Below are positions 8,652 to 16,313 of a DNA stretch of 64,000 nucleotides, in pieces. The position numbers and the translations under genes were made by a program. Below the pieces are notes generated by a model. It was not told the DNA's origin. It worked only from the letters and a program-made list of their open reading frames with translations, and ran no database searches. The stretch is from M3007 sp040397785. Its GTDB lineage: Bacteria; Bacteroidota; Bacteroidia; Chitinophagales; Saprospiraceae. How positions within the stretch are numbered: position 1 is the first letter of the stretch; each line of letters starts with the position of its first letter. The stretch is taken from positions 41,744 to 105,743 of the forward strand of contig JBBAVI010000003.1 of the NCBI GenBank assembly GCA_040397785.1, given 5' to 3'.

Positions 8652-8750
8652 AAATGTTGGGTAAATCCAATTTTGATGAAGATAAGCGGATTCGTTACTT
8701 TTTTTAAACTGGGCACCTAACAAATAATCAATTCTTAATGTTGTAACTGT

Positions 8751-8775
8751 ATTTAGATGGGATTAAAGGAGGCTT
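8751..8775 (+). repeat. 25-bp direct repeat, right copy
   Basis: Partner of 6762-6786 (23 of 25 identical). It lies 100 bp upstream of the aldehyde dehydrogenase start. Confidence 0.55.
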
Positions 8776-8832
8776 GCATTCGGATTGAGCAAAGGGGCGG
8801 CGTCCATTGGCGTCCATACCCCCAATCCTGTT

Positions 8833-9006
8833 GATTTAAGACCTAAGATTACATGATTTAAGATTTAAGATGGAAGTGCGTTTTGTGGGCCATCTATTTG
8901 CATCTTAATGATTTGCAACGAATTATGCGCACAGATTGCTTTTTGTAGTGCTAAGCGTTTTACCGCCATCTAAAATCTTAAATCATGTAATTTTAAATCT
9001 TAAATC
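8833..9006. repeat. inverted repeat with ATCATGTAAT core
   Basis: Two arms of about 40 bp (8833-8872 and 8966-9006) are inverted copies of each other, built of AATCTTA-like micro-repeats around the decamer ATCATGTAAT (inverted at 8848-8857, direct at 8982-8991). The arms flank about 93 bp of unremarkable sequence. The same decamer appears in the repeats at 14217-14280 and at 51371-51380. It fills most of the 396-bp gap 8652-9047, in which no gene is seen. Confidence 0.6.
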
Positions 9007-9047
9007 CTTTTGTCACCGGCATTGCCGAAAGAACCCGTGGATCTCCA

Positions 9048-10562
9048 TTATTTACGCAACATCACTTTTTGCACCGCGCGCGCGTTACGCGCATCCCGCA
9101 CCCGCACGTAATACACGCCCGAGACCTGTGTGCTCAAATCAATTTGTGCATTAAGTTGCTGATTTACAACAGGAAACTGCTGAAAAACAACGGTAGCGCC
9201 CAAGGCATTCACAATACTTACTTCCACCTGATCCTGTTCCAAGCCGCTGGATTGAATGTTAAATTGGCCATTACCCGGATTTGGGGAAATGATGGTTTGC
9301 GCGTCTAGGTTGTTTTCGTGGGTAGCCGTAGCCTGTTTGTAATCCAGGTAAGCCACAATCAGCGAAAGGAATACAATATCGCCATCTACAATTTGGGCAG
9401 CGGGCGACCAAAGGCGTTCGTCGTTTTGTTGAACGGCAATGGCCATGTTTTCCGTCGGGAAATAGAAGGCGTTTGAGTTGTAAATCAGCGAGCCATTATG
9501 TCCCCAGTTTTCAATGCCCAAGGTGGTATATTGCATGGCTCCGAGCCCGTACGCGAGGCCGCTACTGGGTTGTTGGAAAAAATCAGTTTGCATGGCGGCG
9601 AGGGTGTTGGCATTCAATACATGGCCGCCGTGTACCCGTTCGCTAAAACGCACGAGGTCTTCCGGGGTCGTAATGAAGCAACCAGCGCTCGTCGCCAGGC
9701 TGAACAACCCGACATCCGGGATACCTACGCCCTGAAAGTCTTCCACGATATTATCCCCGTTTTGATCCGAAAAACAGTGTGCAAAAGGCTGTACACCAGG
9801 GGTTTCAAACGGATACGCAAAGGTGTGTGTAAGTCCCAGCGGCGTCAACACTTGCTCGCGGACCGCTTCATACCAGGCTTTACCCGATATTTTCTCAATA
9901 AGCCGACCTGCCAGCAGGAAATTTGTATTAGAATAAGACCAATCGGTGTTGAGTGGAAAATTCGGAGCCAGCACGTAATGGCTCAAGATGGTGTCAATCT
10001 CCCAAATGCTGTCCAGATTTTGCACCAGCGCCGTATTCATGGCGGGGTTTTCGTTGATATAATCATTAAAACCGGTGCGATGACTCAGCACCTGACGCAC
10101 CGTAGCCGCTCCATTGATGTTCGGATAAGGGTCGAGGTACTTACTGATTTTGTCATCCAGACTTAACAAGCCTGCGTCCACCATTTTAAGCAAGGTAACC
10201 GATACAAAACTCTTGGAAATACTGCCCATGCCCATCAAATGGTCGGTGGTAAGGGGCAACGTACTCGGTAATTCCTGACTTACGCCGCTTGCTTTTTTCC
10301 AAACCGTACCATCGGGTAACAGTACCGCCGCCGTAAATCCTTTGATCGGGGAGAGGGCCACAATGCTGTCAAAAGCGTGGGTAAGTGCTGCTTCCAGGGA
10401 GCCTGCAAACGAAGGCGAGGCGGCCTTATTAGGAATATTTACCCCCATTTTTTCAATATTGGCCTTGGGCGCGGGCATAAATGGTGTTGTCGAATTAGAC
10501 TGTGCCCAAATGCTGCTGCTGCACACCAGCACAAAAAACGAAATCAGGATTTGTTGTTTCAT
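9048..10562 (-). CDS. secreted class C beta-lactamase-like serine hydrolase with T9SS type A tail
   Basis: This 504-aa protein has a Sec signal peptide (MKQQILISFFVLVCSSSIWAQ) and a serine beta-lactamase/DD-peptidase fold. The nucleophile motif SxxK is Ser114-Ile-Ser-Lys117, the YxN motif is YSN near residue 210, and an HNGS triad lies in the HxG position. About 75 C-terminal residues (ISPNPGNGQFNI to VQKVMLRK) form a T9SS type A sorting domain, so it should be exported across the outer membrane. Family members are esterases, D-aminopeptidases or penicillin-binding-like enzymes, and the substrate is open. It stands alone between repeat-containing gaps. Confidence 0.88.
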   Translation of the reverse strand: MKQQILISFFVLVCSSSIWAQSNSTTPFMPAPKANIEKMGVNIPNKAASPSFAGSLEAALTHAFDSIVALSPIKGFTAAVLLPDGTVWKKASGVSQELPSTLPLTTDHLMGMGSISKSFVSVTLLKMVDAGLLSLDDKISKYLDPYPNINGAATVRQVLSHRTGFNDYINENPAMNTALVQNLDSIWEIDTILSHYVLAPNFPLNTDWSYSNTNFLLAGRLIEKISGKAWYEAVREQVLTPLGLTHTFAYPFETPGVQPFAHCFSDQNGDNIVEDFQGVGIPDVGLFSLATSAGCFITTPEDLVRFSERVHGGHVLNANTLAAMQTDFFQQPSSGLAYGLGAMQYTTLGIENWGHNGSLIYNSNAFYFPTENMAIAVQQNDERLWSPAAQIVDGDIVFLSLIVAYLDYKQATATHENNLDAQTIISPNPGNGQFNIQSSGLEQDQVEVSIVNALGATVVFQQFPVVNQQLNAQIDLSTQVSGVYYVRVRDARNARAVQKVMLRK

Positions 10563-10611
10563 AAAATCAAAGTTTAGCAGAATTTTTTAAGTTGTACTTC
10601 GCGCTGCTTGC

Positions 10612-10640
10612 TTTTGTGCATGGCCTTCGGCCTAAATCAT
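10612..10640 (+). repeat. dispersed repeat with GGCCTTCGGCC mini-hairpin, copy 1
   Basis: The sequence around GCATGGCCTTCGGCC followed by TAAATCA recurs with few changes at 17976-18003. Both copies lie between genes. Confidence 0.45.
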
Positions 10641-10670
10641 TGAAGATCAGCGCTCAGCATGACAATAAAT

Positions 10671-10687
10671 GCTGCCTTTCAGGCGGC
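10671..10687 (-). terminator. possible terminator of the TonB receptor-DUF4249 operon
   Basis: A 7-bp stem with one mismatch (GCTGCCT/AGGCGGC) and a 3-nt loop lies 12 bp beyond the DUF4249 stop codon on the reverse strand. The following T-content is low. Confidence 0.3.
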
Positions 10688-10698
10688 GTTTAGTATAA

Positions 10699-11517
10699 TT
10701 AGGGTACCACAATTTCGGCACTGCTGCTGCTGTAAGCAACAAAGCACCCCAAAGCACCTCCCGTAAAATTAGTATTGGGGTTGGCAGGCGCGGCAGAAAA
10801 ACCGCCGTTGTCTAGGAGAATATTCGACAAAGTGAAGTAAAAATCGTACACTTTGGCATCAATCGATTGCATTTCAATACTGATGTGGTCGCCCCGTTTG
10901 AAGGTATTAAAGCTGGCATTTGCATTCACGTTATTGCCGTCAATGTTTTTGTCATTGAAAACGATCAATTCTTCCGACATCGGCACGAGGGTGTCGTTAA
11001 CGGTGATCAGCAAGCGATAATTGTTTGCTATAATCGCCGGATCGGTAAAATTGATGTACACATTATAGGTCGTATCTTTCGAGCCAAGGCTTTGGAAAGG
11101 TGCTTCCTCCAAGGTGAGCGCATCCAAAGGTACCACAGGCGGTAAATAGGATTTGGCCTCGTAGGTTTTATCTCCAATTGTTACCGTGAGGGTATAGGAT
11201 TTGCCTTCCTGGGCCGTGATTGTTTTGCTGTAATGTCCCTTTGCTTCAAACGGAATGATGGTAGAAACACCGTTTTCTTCCTGCAATACCACACTGGCAT
11301 TGTTGATGGGGGTTGGGTCGGTGGCGGTAAAATAGTCGCCCGTTTGGGTTACCTGCACGGTAAACAGGTTGGTGCCGGGCATCAAGGCGGCTTCGATTAC
11401 GACCCGGGGCGCGCTGTTGTTCAAATCAACTTCAACTACTTTTTCGCACGACGTAAAAATGGCGGCCAGCGCTATAATGCAGATCCAAAAGATTGGAAAC
11501 ATGGGAATTCGTGGCAT
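10699..11517 (-). CDS. DUF4249 family outer-membrane lipoprotein
   Basis: The 272-aa protein starts with a hydrophobic signal ending in a lipobox-like FTSC, followed by EKVVEVDLNNSAPRVVIEA, the hallmark opening of DUF4249 proteins. The rest is predicted beta-rich (Ig-like early part, then a C-terminal domain). In Bacteroidota, DUF4249 genes usually follow a TonB-dependent receptor with a carboxypeptidase-like N-terminal domain, exactly as here, 33 bp downstream. Together they are likely an uptake pair on the outer membrane, analogous in layout to SusCD, with unknown ligand. An alternative start is the ATG five codons later. Confidence 0.85.
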   Translation of the reverse strand: MPRIPMFPIFWICIIALAAIFTSCEKVVEVDLNNSAPRVVIEAALMPGTNLFTVQVTQTGDYFTATDPTPINNASVVLQEENGVSTIIPFEAKGHYSKTITAQEGKSYTLTVTIGDKTYEAKSYLPPVVPLDALTLEEAPFQSLGSKDTTYNVYINFTDPAIIANNYRLLITVNDTLVPMSEELIVFNDKNIDGNNVNANASFNTFKRGDHISIEMQSIDAKVYDFYFTLSNILLDNGGFSAAPANPNTNFTGGALGCFVAYSSSSAEIVVP

Positions 11518-11550
11518 GTTTATTCTTTTAAAAAGTTTAAAAAAAGGAAT

Positions 11551-13890
11551 TTAGAATTTAAAATTATACGTAATGGAAGGAATCCAGCGGAACAAAGTCG
11601 TTTGCACGGCTTCTGTTTGTTGCGGATTGCCTTCTTTGGGCCGGAATGCGATGGAATAAGCATTTCGGCGGCCGTAGGCATTGTACGCCGAGATATTCAG
11701 GCTGGATTCGCGGTTTTTGCGCTTGCGGAATTCGCGGGTCATGCCCAAGTCCAAGCGGTGGTAATTCGGGAAGCGGTAGCCGTTGCGTTCGGTGTAATAA
11801 GGCACCACGGTTCCTTCAAAGTAATAGCGCCCGGAAGGAAAGGTCACGGCATCACCTGTGTTGAATACCCAGTTGGCCGAAACCTTCCATTTTGAATTGA
11901 GGTCGTACATCGCCACAATGGAAAGGTCATGGATGCGATCCTGGCGGGCGGAGTAGGCCTTACCACCGTCGATGGCGTCAAATTTGCGCAGGGTGCGAGA
12001 CAGCGTGTAGCCTACCCAACCGGTGAGTCGACCTTTGTTTTTGCGTACGAAAAACTCTGCCCCATAAGCTTCCCCTTTCCCATACACCAATTCGGCTTCT
12101 ACAGAGCTGTTGAGCAGCAAATCGGCGCCATTTCGGTAATCAATCAGGTTTTGCATGTCCTTGTAATAGGCTTCTATGGAAAACTCAAACTGGTTGTCGT
12201 TCAAGTTTCGGAAATAGCCGAGGGCCAGTTGGTCGCCAATTTGCGGCTTGATGTTGTTGCTGCTGGGTACCCAAATATCCGTTGGAGCAGAGGTGGTGGA
12301 GTTGGACAAAAGGTGCAGGTACTGGTAATTGCGGTTTAAGGATGCCTTGATGGAACTTTGGGCGTTGATTTGGTATTTTGCGCTGATACGCGGCTCCCAA
12401 CCGCCGTAATACTGGATGGATTCGCCTTTTTTATACTTTTTTTCGGTCAAAATATTGCCTGATCCATCAAATGTATAGGCCGTTCCCGCACCTACATAAT
12501 TGAAGAAAGAATAGCGCAAACCATAATTCAAACTCCAGGTCGTGTTGATTTTCCAGTCATTTTGAAAATACCCGCCGCCTTCGTACGAGTATTTCTGGTC
12601 GAGTTTCAGCGCATTCACGGAGCTGTTTTCAGGGGCTTTGATCTGGCCGGGCAGGAAATTGTGTCGGATCACATTGAAGCCAAATTTGAAACTATTGTTT
12701 TCGTTGGAAAACCACGAAAAGTCCTGCTTCAGGTTCCAGTCCTGAATTTGCGAACCAATGCTGAATTTGCTTGAAGAATCGGCTGCAATGTTGAATTTGT
12801 AGTCGTACTGGCTGTAAATCAAGGAAGTATTGGAAAACAGGCGGTCAGAAAACAAGTGGTTCCAGCGTACCGTACCTGTTGCATTGCCCCAATCGAAACC
12901 GAAACTGTTACCTGCGCCAAACACATCGCGCCCGAAATAGCCGCTCAGGTAAACCCGGTCTTTTTCCGTAATTTGATAATTGGCCTTCAGGTTGAGGTCG
13001 TAGAAGTATAATTGGGATTCGCGCAGACTTTTGTTTTTCGACAGTTTCAGAAAAACGTCAGCATAGGTGCGGCGGCCGGATACGATAAAAGACCCTTTTC
13101 CCTTGGTAATCGGGCCTTCGATGGCAATTTTGCTGGAAATGATTCCAATTCCGCCCGAAACACCGAAGTTTTTGTTGTTGCCGTCTTTCATGCGAATGTC
13201 GAGAACCGATGCGATACGTCCGCCAAATTCGGCCGGCATGCCGCCTTTGTACAGGGTAACGTCCTTGATCGCGTCGGAATTGAACACCGAAAAGAAGCCC
13301 AAAAGGTGGGAAGCGTTGTACACGGGCGCTTCATCGAGCAAAATGAGGTTCTGATCTGCGGTGCCGCCGCGTACATAAAAACCGCTGTTGCCCTCGCCTG
13401 CTGATTTTACCCCGGGCAGCAATTGGATGGTTTTGAGGATGTCGGGTTCGCCAAACAAAACTGGTACCGCTTTCACGTCTTTGGGCGACAGTTTGGTGAC
13501 GCTCATTTCCGTTTTGGTGATGTTTTGGTCTTCGCGTTCGGCTTTAACTTGCACCTCCATCAGGGTATTGTCGGCCGTACCCAGCTCAAAATTCCGGCTC
13601 AAATCGGCTTCCAGGTTAATTTTTTCGGAAATGGTGGTGTAGCCGAGGTACTGTACCCGCACGGTGTATTTTCCTTTGGGCAGGGTGAGCGAGTAAAACC
13701 CGTAAGCATTGGAACTGATGCCGGTGCCGGGCAATTCGGCGATGCTGAGGGTTGCGCCGATGAGGTCTTCGCCATTGGCAGCGTCTTTAATGGTTCCCTT
13801 GAGGGTTGCTTTTTGGGCAAAAAGGCCGGTACTGAAAAGCAGTACCCACAACATCAATACCATCCGCCCTTGTTTTTGTTTTTGTAGCAT
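11551..13890 (-). CDS. TonB-dependent receptor with carboxypeptidase-like regulatory domain
   Basis: The 779-aa outer-membrane receptor has a signal peptide, then a CarboxypepD_reg-like domain (ATLKGTIKDAANGEDLIGAT to about residue 110). The plug domain follows (ILKTIQLLPGVKSAGEGNSGFYVRGG, residues about 150-250). A 22-strand barrel ends with the terminal aromatic FNFKF-like signature (TYNFKF). It imports a ligand using TonB energy. It is the first gene of an operon with the DUF4249 lipoprotein. No sigma/anti-sigma pair is adjacent, so it does not look transcriptionally self-regulated. The ligand is not predictable. Confidence 0.9.
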   Translation of the reverse strand: MLQKQKQGRMVLMLWVLLFSTGLFAQKATLKGTIKDAANGEDLIGATLSIAELPGTGISSNAYGFYSLTLPKGKYTVRVQYLGYTTISEKINLEADLSRNFELGTADNTLMEVQVKAEREDQNITKTEMSVTKLSPKDVKAVPVLFGEPDILKTIQLLPGVKSAGEGNSGFYVRGGTADQNLILLDEAPVYNASHLLGFFSVFNSDAIKDVTLYKGGMPAEFGGRIASVLDIRMKDGNNKNFGVSGGIGIISSKIAIEGPITKGKGSFIVSGRRTYADVFLKLSKNKSLRESQLYFYDLNLKANYQITEKDRVYLSGYFGRDVFGAGNSFGFDWGNATGTVRWNHLFSDRLFSNTSLIYSQYDYKFNIAADSSSKFSIGSQIQDWNLKQDFSWFSNENNSFKFGFNVIRHNFLPGQIKAPENSSVNALKLDQKYSYEGGGYFQNDWKINTTWSLNYGLRYSFFNYVGAGTAYTFDGSGNILTEKKYKKGESIQYYGGWEPRISAKYQINAQSSIKASLNRNYQYLHLLSNSTTSAPTDIWVPSSNNIKPQIGDQLALGYFRNLNDNQFEFSIEAYYKDMQNLIDYRNGADLLLNSSVEAELVYGKGEAYGAEFFVRKNKGRLTGWVGYTLSRTLRKFDAIDGGKAYSARQDRIHDLSIVAMYDLNSKWKVSANWVFNTGDAVTFPSGRYYFEGTVVPYYTERNGYRFPNYHRLDLGMTREFRKRKNRESSLNISAYNAYGRRNAYSIAFRPKEGNPQQTEAVQTTLFRWIPSITYNFKF

Positions 13891-13911
13891 AATCGTTGGT
13901 TGTTATCTTTG
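13881..13911 (+). promoter_or_regulatory. perfect Bacteroidota-type promoter reading rightward
   Basis: TTTG at 13881-13884, a spacer of exactly 19 bp, then TATCTTTG at 13904-13911 match the TTTG-N19-TAnnTTTG consensus. The -33 box overlaps the first codons of the divergent TonB receptor gene. The promoter points to the small gene at 14008, leaving a leader of roughly 90 nt. Confidence 0.6.
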
Positions 13912-14007
13912 CTACTGTGACGGACGGGGAGGCTGGTACCCTTATGCGTGCGGGGAAATATTTCTCAATAACAAAACAACAACTCGATTTATACCTATAA
14001 TTTTATA

Positions 14008-14217
14008 ATGATGAAAAAGTCTCTTTATCCTATAATCTTGCGTTTCGCTTTAGCATTTACCCTAATTTCCATCCTGGATGATGCTTTGCAGTTATTCAAC
14101 TACCATCCCCTGAACAATACAGACCCCTGGGGAAGGTATGTGCTACCACTAATCACAACTGCTTGTATGGAACTTTTTTACACAAAAAACGCTCCAATGC
14201 CCAACTCCACCCCCTAA
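14008..14217 (+). CDS. small hydrophobic protein, unknown function
   Basis: The 69-aa product (MMKKSLYPIILRFALAFTLI...) has two hydrophobic stretches, residues about 7-22 and 44-56, separated by a polar loop with LNNTDPWGRY. It may be a small inner-membrane protein. A second in-frame ATG follows directly. I do not recognise a family. The case for a real gene rests on the consensus promoter at 13881-13911, non-random amino-acid composition and a location in an otherwise empty divergent gap. Its stop is followed at once by an ATCATGTAAT-core palindromic repeat. Confidence 0.5.
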   Translation: MMKKSLYPIILRFALAFTLISILDDALQLFNYHPLNNTDPWGRYVLPLITTACMELFYTKNAPMPNSTP

Positions 14218-14280
14218 ATCGGAAATCCCAAATCCAATCGGAAATCGGATATCATGTAATCGGATATCGGAAATCTCCAC
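14217..14280. repeat. palindromic repeat with ATCATGTAAT core
   Basis: Short tandem variants of ATCGGAAATC and AATCCCAAATCC surround the decamer at 14251-14260. The arms GATATC/GGATATCGGAAATC on either side are self-complementary in part. It fills the space between the small gene's stop and the stop of the triple CBM protein (convergent ends). It shares its core decamer with 8982-8991 and 51371-51380. Confidence 0.5.
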
Positions 14281-15249
14281 CTACCGCACCAAAATCACCG
14301 AATTCACATTCCCTTGCAAATCCGATTCCGTGCGCGGGTTCGCCGGATCGGTCATCCAGTTACCATCCACAATAAATTTATACAGGTGTTTTCCGTGGCC
14401 GAGCGGCAAATCAATCGACCAGCCGTTGGTTGTCCGGTTCATCAAAATGCCCGTTGGATCCCAATTGTTGAAATTTCCCGCCAAATGGACGTTTTGTGCT
14501 TCCGAAAACCCTTTTAATTCGAAATGAATGGTTTTGGCCAAGCGCAAAACAGAGTTAAAGGTATTGTATTCATTATAGCGTTTTTCGGGATTGCCCGGGT
14601 CGTGCATCCAAACACTATCAACGATAAATTTGTACTCATAATCGGCGGGTAAAAGCGTCAGGTGGGCGCTCCAGCCTTCCGCAGTGGGTTTCATTTCGAG
14701 AGTATGTTCGTCCCAATTGTTAAAACTGCCTGTTAAAACCACCTTTTTGGCAGATTTAAACCCTTTTAATAAAAACGCCACGTTGCCCGTATCCTTTGCG
14801 ACGGGCGCCACATTGGGGTTTTGCAAATCGTACCAACCGAGCATGCCTTTTTTGCGCAGCGCCGTTTGCGGGTCTGTAAAATAAGTGCCATTGATCACAA
14901 ATTTGAACTGCCAATTGGGGGCGTCTTTGAATGCGTGGGTCGGTTTGCGCAACTCGAAACGGTAAGTATCCAAGCGTTTCATTTTCCAACCTTTTTCCGA
15001 CCAATTGTTGAAATCGCCCTGTACCGCAACCTTAAGGATCTTCAGGTCGGCAAAATCAACAGCTGTGCTATCGGAGGCGCGCACTGCTTGAGCATAAGCA
15101 CGCACATCAAATTCAAACACCACATCTTCCCCTTCAAAGCGATAGGTGCCGTACGGACTTTTCGTTGTATCGACCTGGGCGCTGGCCGTTGCGGGCAGCA
15201 CCAGAAAAAACAGGCAGCACCAATATGTATTTTTCATTGTATTTTTCAT
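14281..15249 (-). CDS. secreted protein with three glycogen-binding (CBM48/AMPK-type) domains
   Basis: This 322-aa protein has a signal peptide (cleavage near ATASAQ) and three tandem early-set domains, each with the motif DFNNW or SFNNWD or NFNNWDP followed by YKFIVD(G/S)xWxxDP. The repeats start near residues 75, 160 and 240. Such modules bind alpha-glucans in AMPK beta subunits and glycogen-branching enzymes, but no catalytic domain is present. The start is ambiguous: the first 12 bases are duplicated, giving MKNTMKNT, so the ATG at 15237 is also possible. It follows the aspartyl protease gene by 14 bp, so the two are co-transcribed. A role as a periplasmic or surface glucan-binding protein is inferred. 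Confidence 0.82.
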   Translation of the reverse strand: MKNTMKNTYWCCLFFLVLPATASAQVDTTKSPYGTYRFEGEDVVFEFDVRAYAQAVRASDSTAVDFADLKILKVAVQGDFNNWSEKGWKMKRLDTYRFELRKPTHAFKDAPNWQFKFVINGTYFTDPQTALRKKGMLGWYDLQNPNVAPVAKDTGNVAFLLKGFKSAKKVVLTGSFNNWDEHTLEMKPTAEGWSAHLTLLPADYEYKFIVDSVWMHDPGNPEKRYNEYNTFNSVLRLAKTIHFELKGFSEAQNVHLAGNFNNWDPTGILMNRTTNGWSIDLPLGHGKHLYKFIVDGNWMTDPANPRTESDLQGNVNSVILVR

Positions 15250-15263
15250 TGATTCAGGGTTGT

Positions 15264-16232
15264 TTATCGCACTAAACGGTAAATTGTCAAACGCTTTTTG
15301 CGGTAATTGATGCTGAGGGGCTGCTGCGCAAAAAATTCGTAGCCCAACATACCATCCATATACGTTTGGTACACCGTATTGATGTCGTCGAGGTTGGTGA
15401 GCAAGGTCGCCATGGGTTTGAGCGGAATCGAATCCAATTGCGCATTGTTCAGCATCCCGGACAGCACCTCAATTTTTTCGTTGCCCACCCCGCCCAGGTT
15501 TACCCGGCGTCTGATTTCGAAATGATCTTTCAAAAACCGCGCCCCGGCATCCTTGGTAAGCAAATTTTGTTCGGCACCGGTATCCAAACCAAACAGTTTG
15601 CGCTTTTTTTCTCCAAATTTAAGGGAAATCATGGCAACGTGCCCGGAAACTTCCAAGGGGAAACTTTGCAACACCGTGTATTCCCAATCGGGGATCCGTT
15701 CTATTTGATTGCCCTTGGCATCCAATTTTACCATTACCAACAGGCGCGCGGCATAATCGAACAGAATTTCATAATCTTTAAACACTTCATAACCAATAAT
15801 ACCCAGCAATGCCGTCCGTTTGGCGCGTTCGATATGCCCCAGGTCAATGATCTCCGCCTTGAGTTGGGTAAGCAGCAAGTTGTCCAATAAAAACGTATCG
15901 AGGGTGGTATTGCCCAGTACACGCACCTTGCCCGTCACGCTGCCGCCACTTTCTGTGCCGAAGGCAGTCGGTTTACCCAAATAACGGTTGTTGAGCAGCA
16001 GGCCGTTCGCGCCCGTATCAAAGAAAAAATTGCCTTCCATTGTGTCAATCCTGGCCCGCACGGTGATGAGCGTACCGGTAAACGTGAACGGAATTCGGAT
16101 AATATTGGGACTCAACCAGGTCGCCTGGGTAAAAACCAGGTCGGGCGACGTGCTGGCTCGGGCAAGTAGGGGGCTGCCTAAGCAGTTGATCCATAAAAAG
16201 AGGGCAAAACAAAGGCGTAGGATTGTTTTCAT
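15264..16232 (-). CDS. retropepsin-like aspartyl protease with two active-site motifs
   Basis: The 322-aa protein has a signal peptide and two aspartyl-protease half-domains. The first motif is FFDTGANGLLL near residue 72 and the second is FGLDTGAEQNLL near residue 215. Each is followed by a flap-like glycine-rich segment and a hydrophobic-hydrophobic-Gly motif (LLGIIGYEVF and MDGMLGYEFF). The single-chain duplication resembles pepsin-like architecture rather than dimeric retropepsins. It is probably periplasmic. It shares an operon with the glucan-binding protein downstream; the functional link is unknown. Confidence 0.82.
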   Translation of the reverse strand: MKTILRLCFALFLWINCLGSPLLARASTSPDLVFTQATWLSPNIIRIPFTFTGTLITVRARIDTMEGNFFFDTGANGLLLNNRYLGKPTAFGTESGGSVTGKVRVLGNTTLDTFLLDNLLLTQLKAEIIDLGHIERAKRTALLGIIGYEVFKDYEILFDYAARLLVMVKLDAKGNQIERIPDWEYTVLQSFPLEVSGHVAMISLKFGEKKRKLFGLDTGAEQNLLTKDAGARFLKDHFEIRRRVNLGGVGNEKIEVLSGMLNNAQLDSIPLKPMATLLTNLDDINTVYQTYMDGMLGYEFFAQQPLSINYRKKRLTIYRLVR

Positions 16233-16313
16233 AGTTGGGGTATAAACGCAAAAAATGGGAATGTGTTTTTAGTGTGAAATACAATCTGTACGTTTGCTTC
16301 ACAACCGTTTAAA

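Noticed and set aside
9048..10562. Beta-lactam resistance gene
   Set aside because: The fold is shared with esterases and peptidases, the protein has a T9SS tail, and no resistance-type context is present.
13912..14007. Possible riboswitch in the GC-rich leader between the TonB receptor and the small gene
   Set aside because: I could not match it to any known aptamer consensus, and no conserved stem set was evident by eye.
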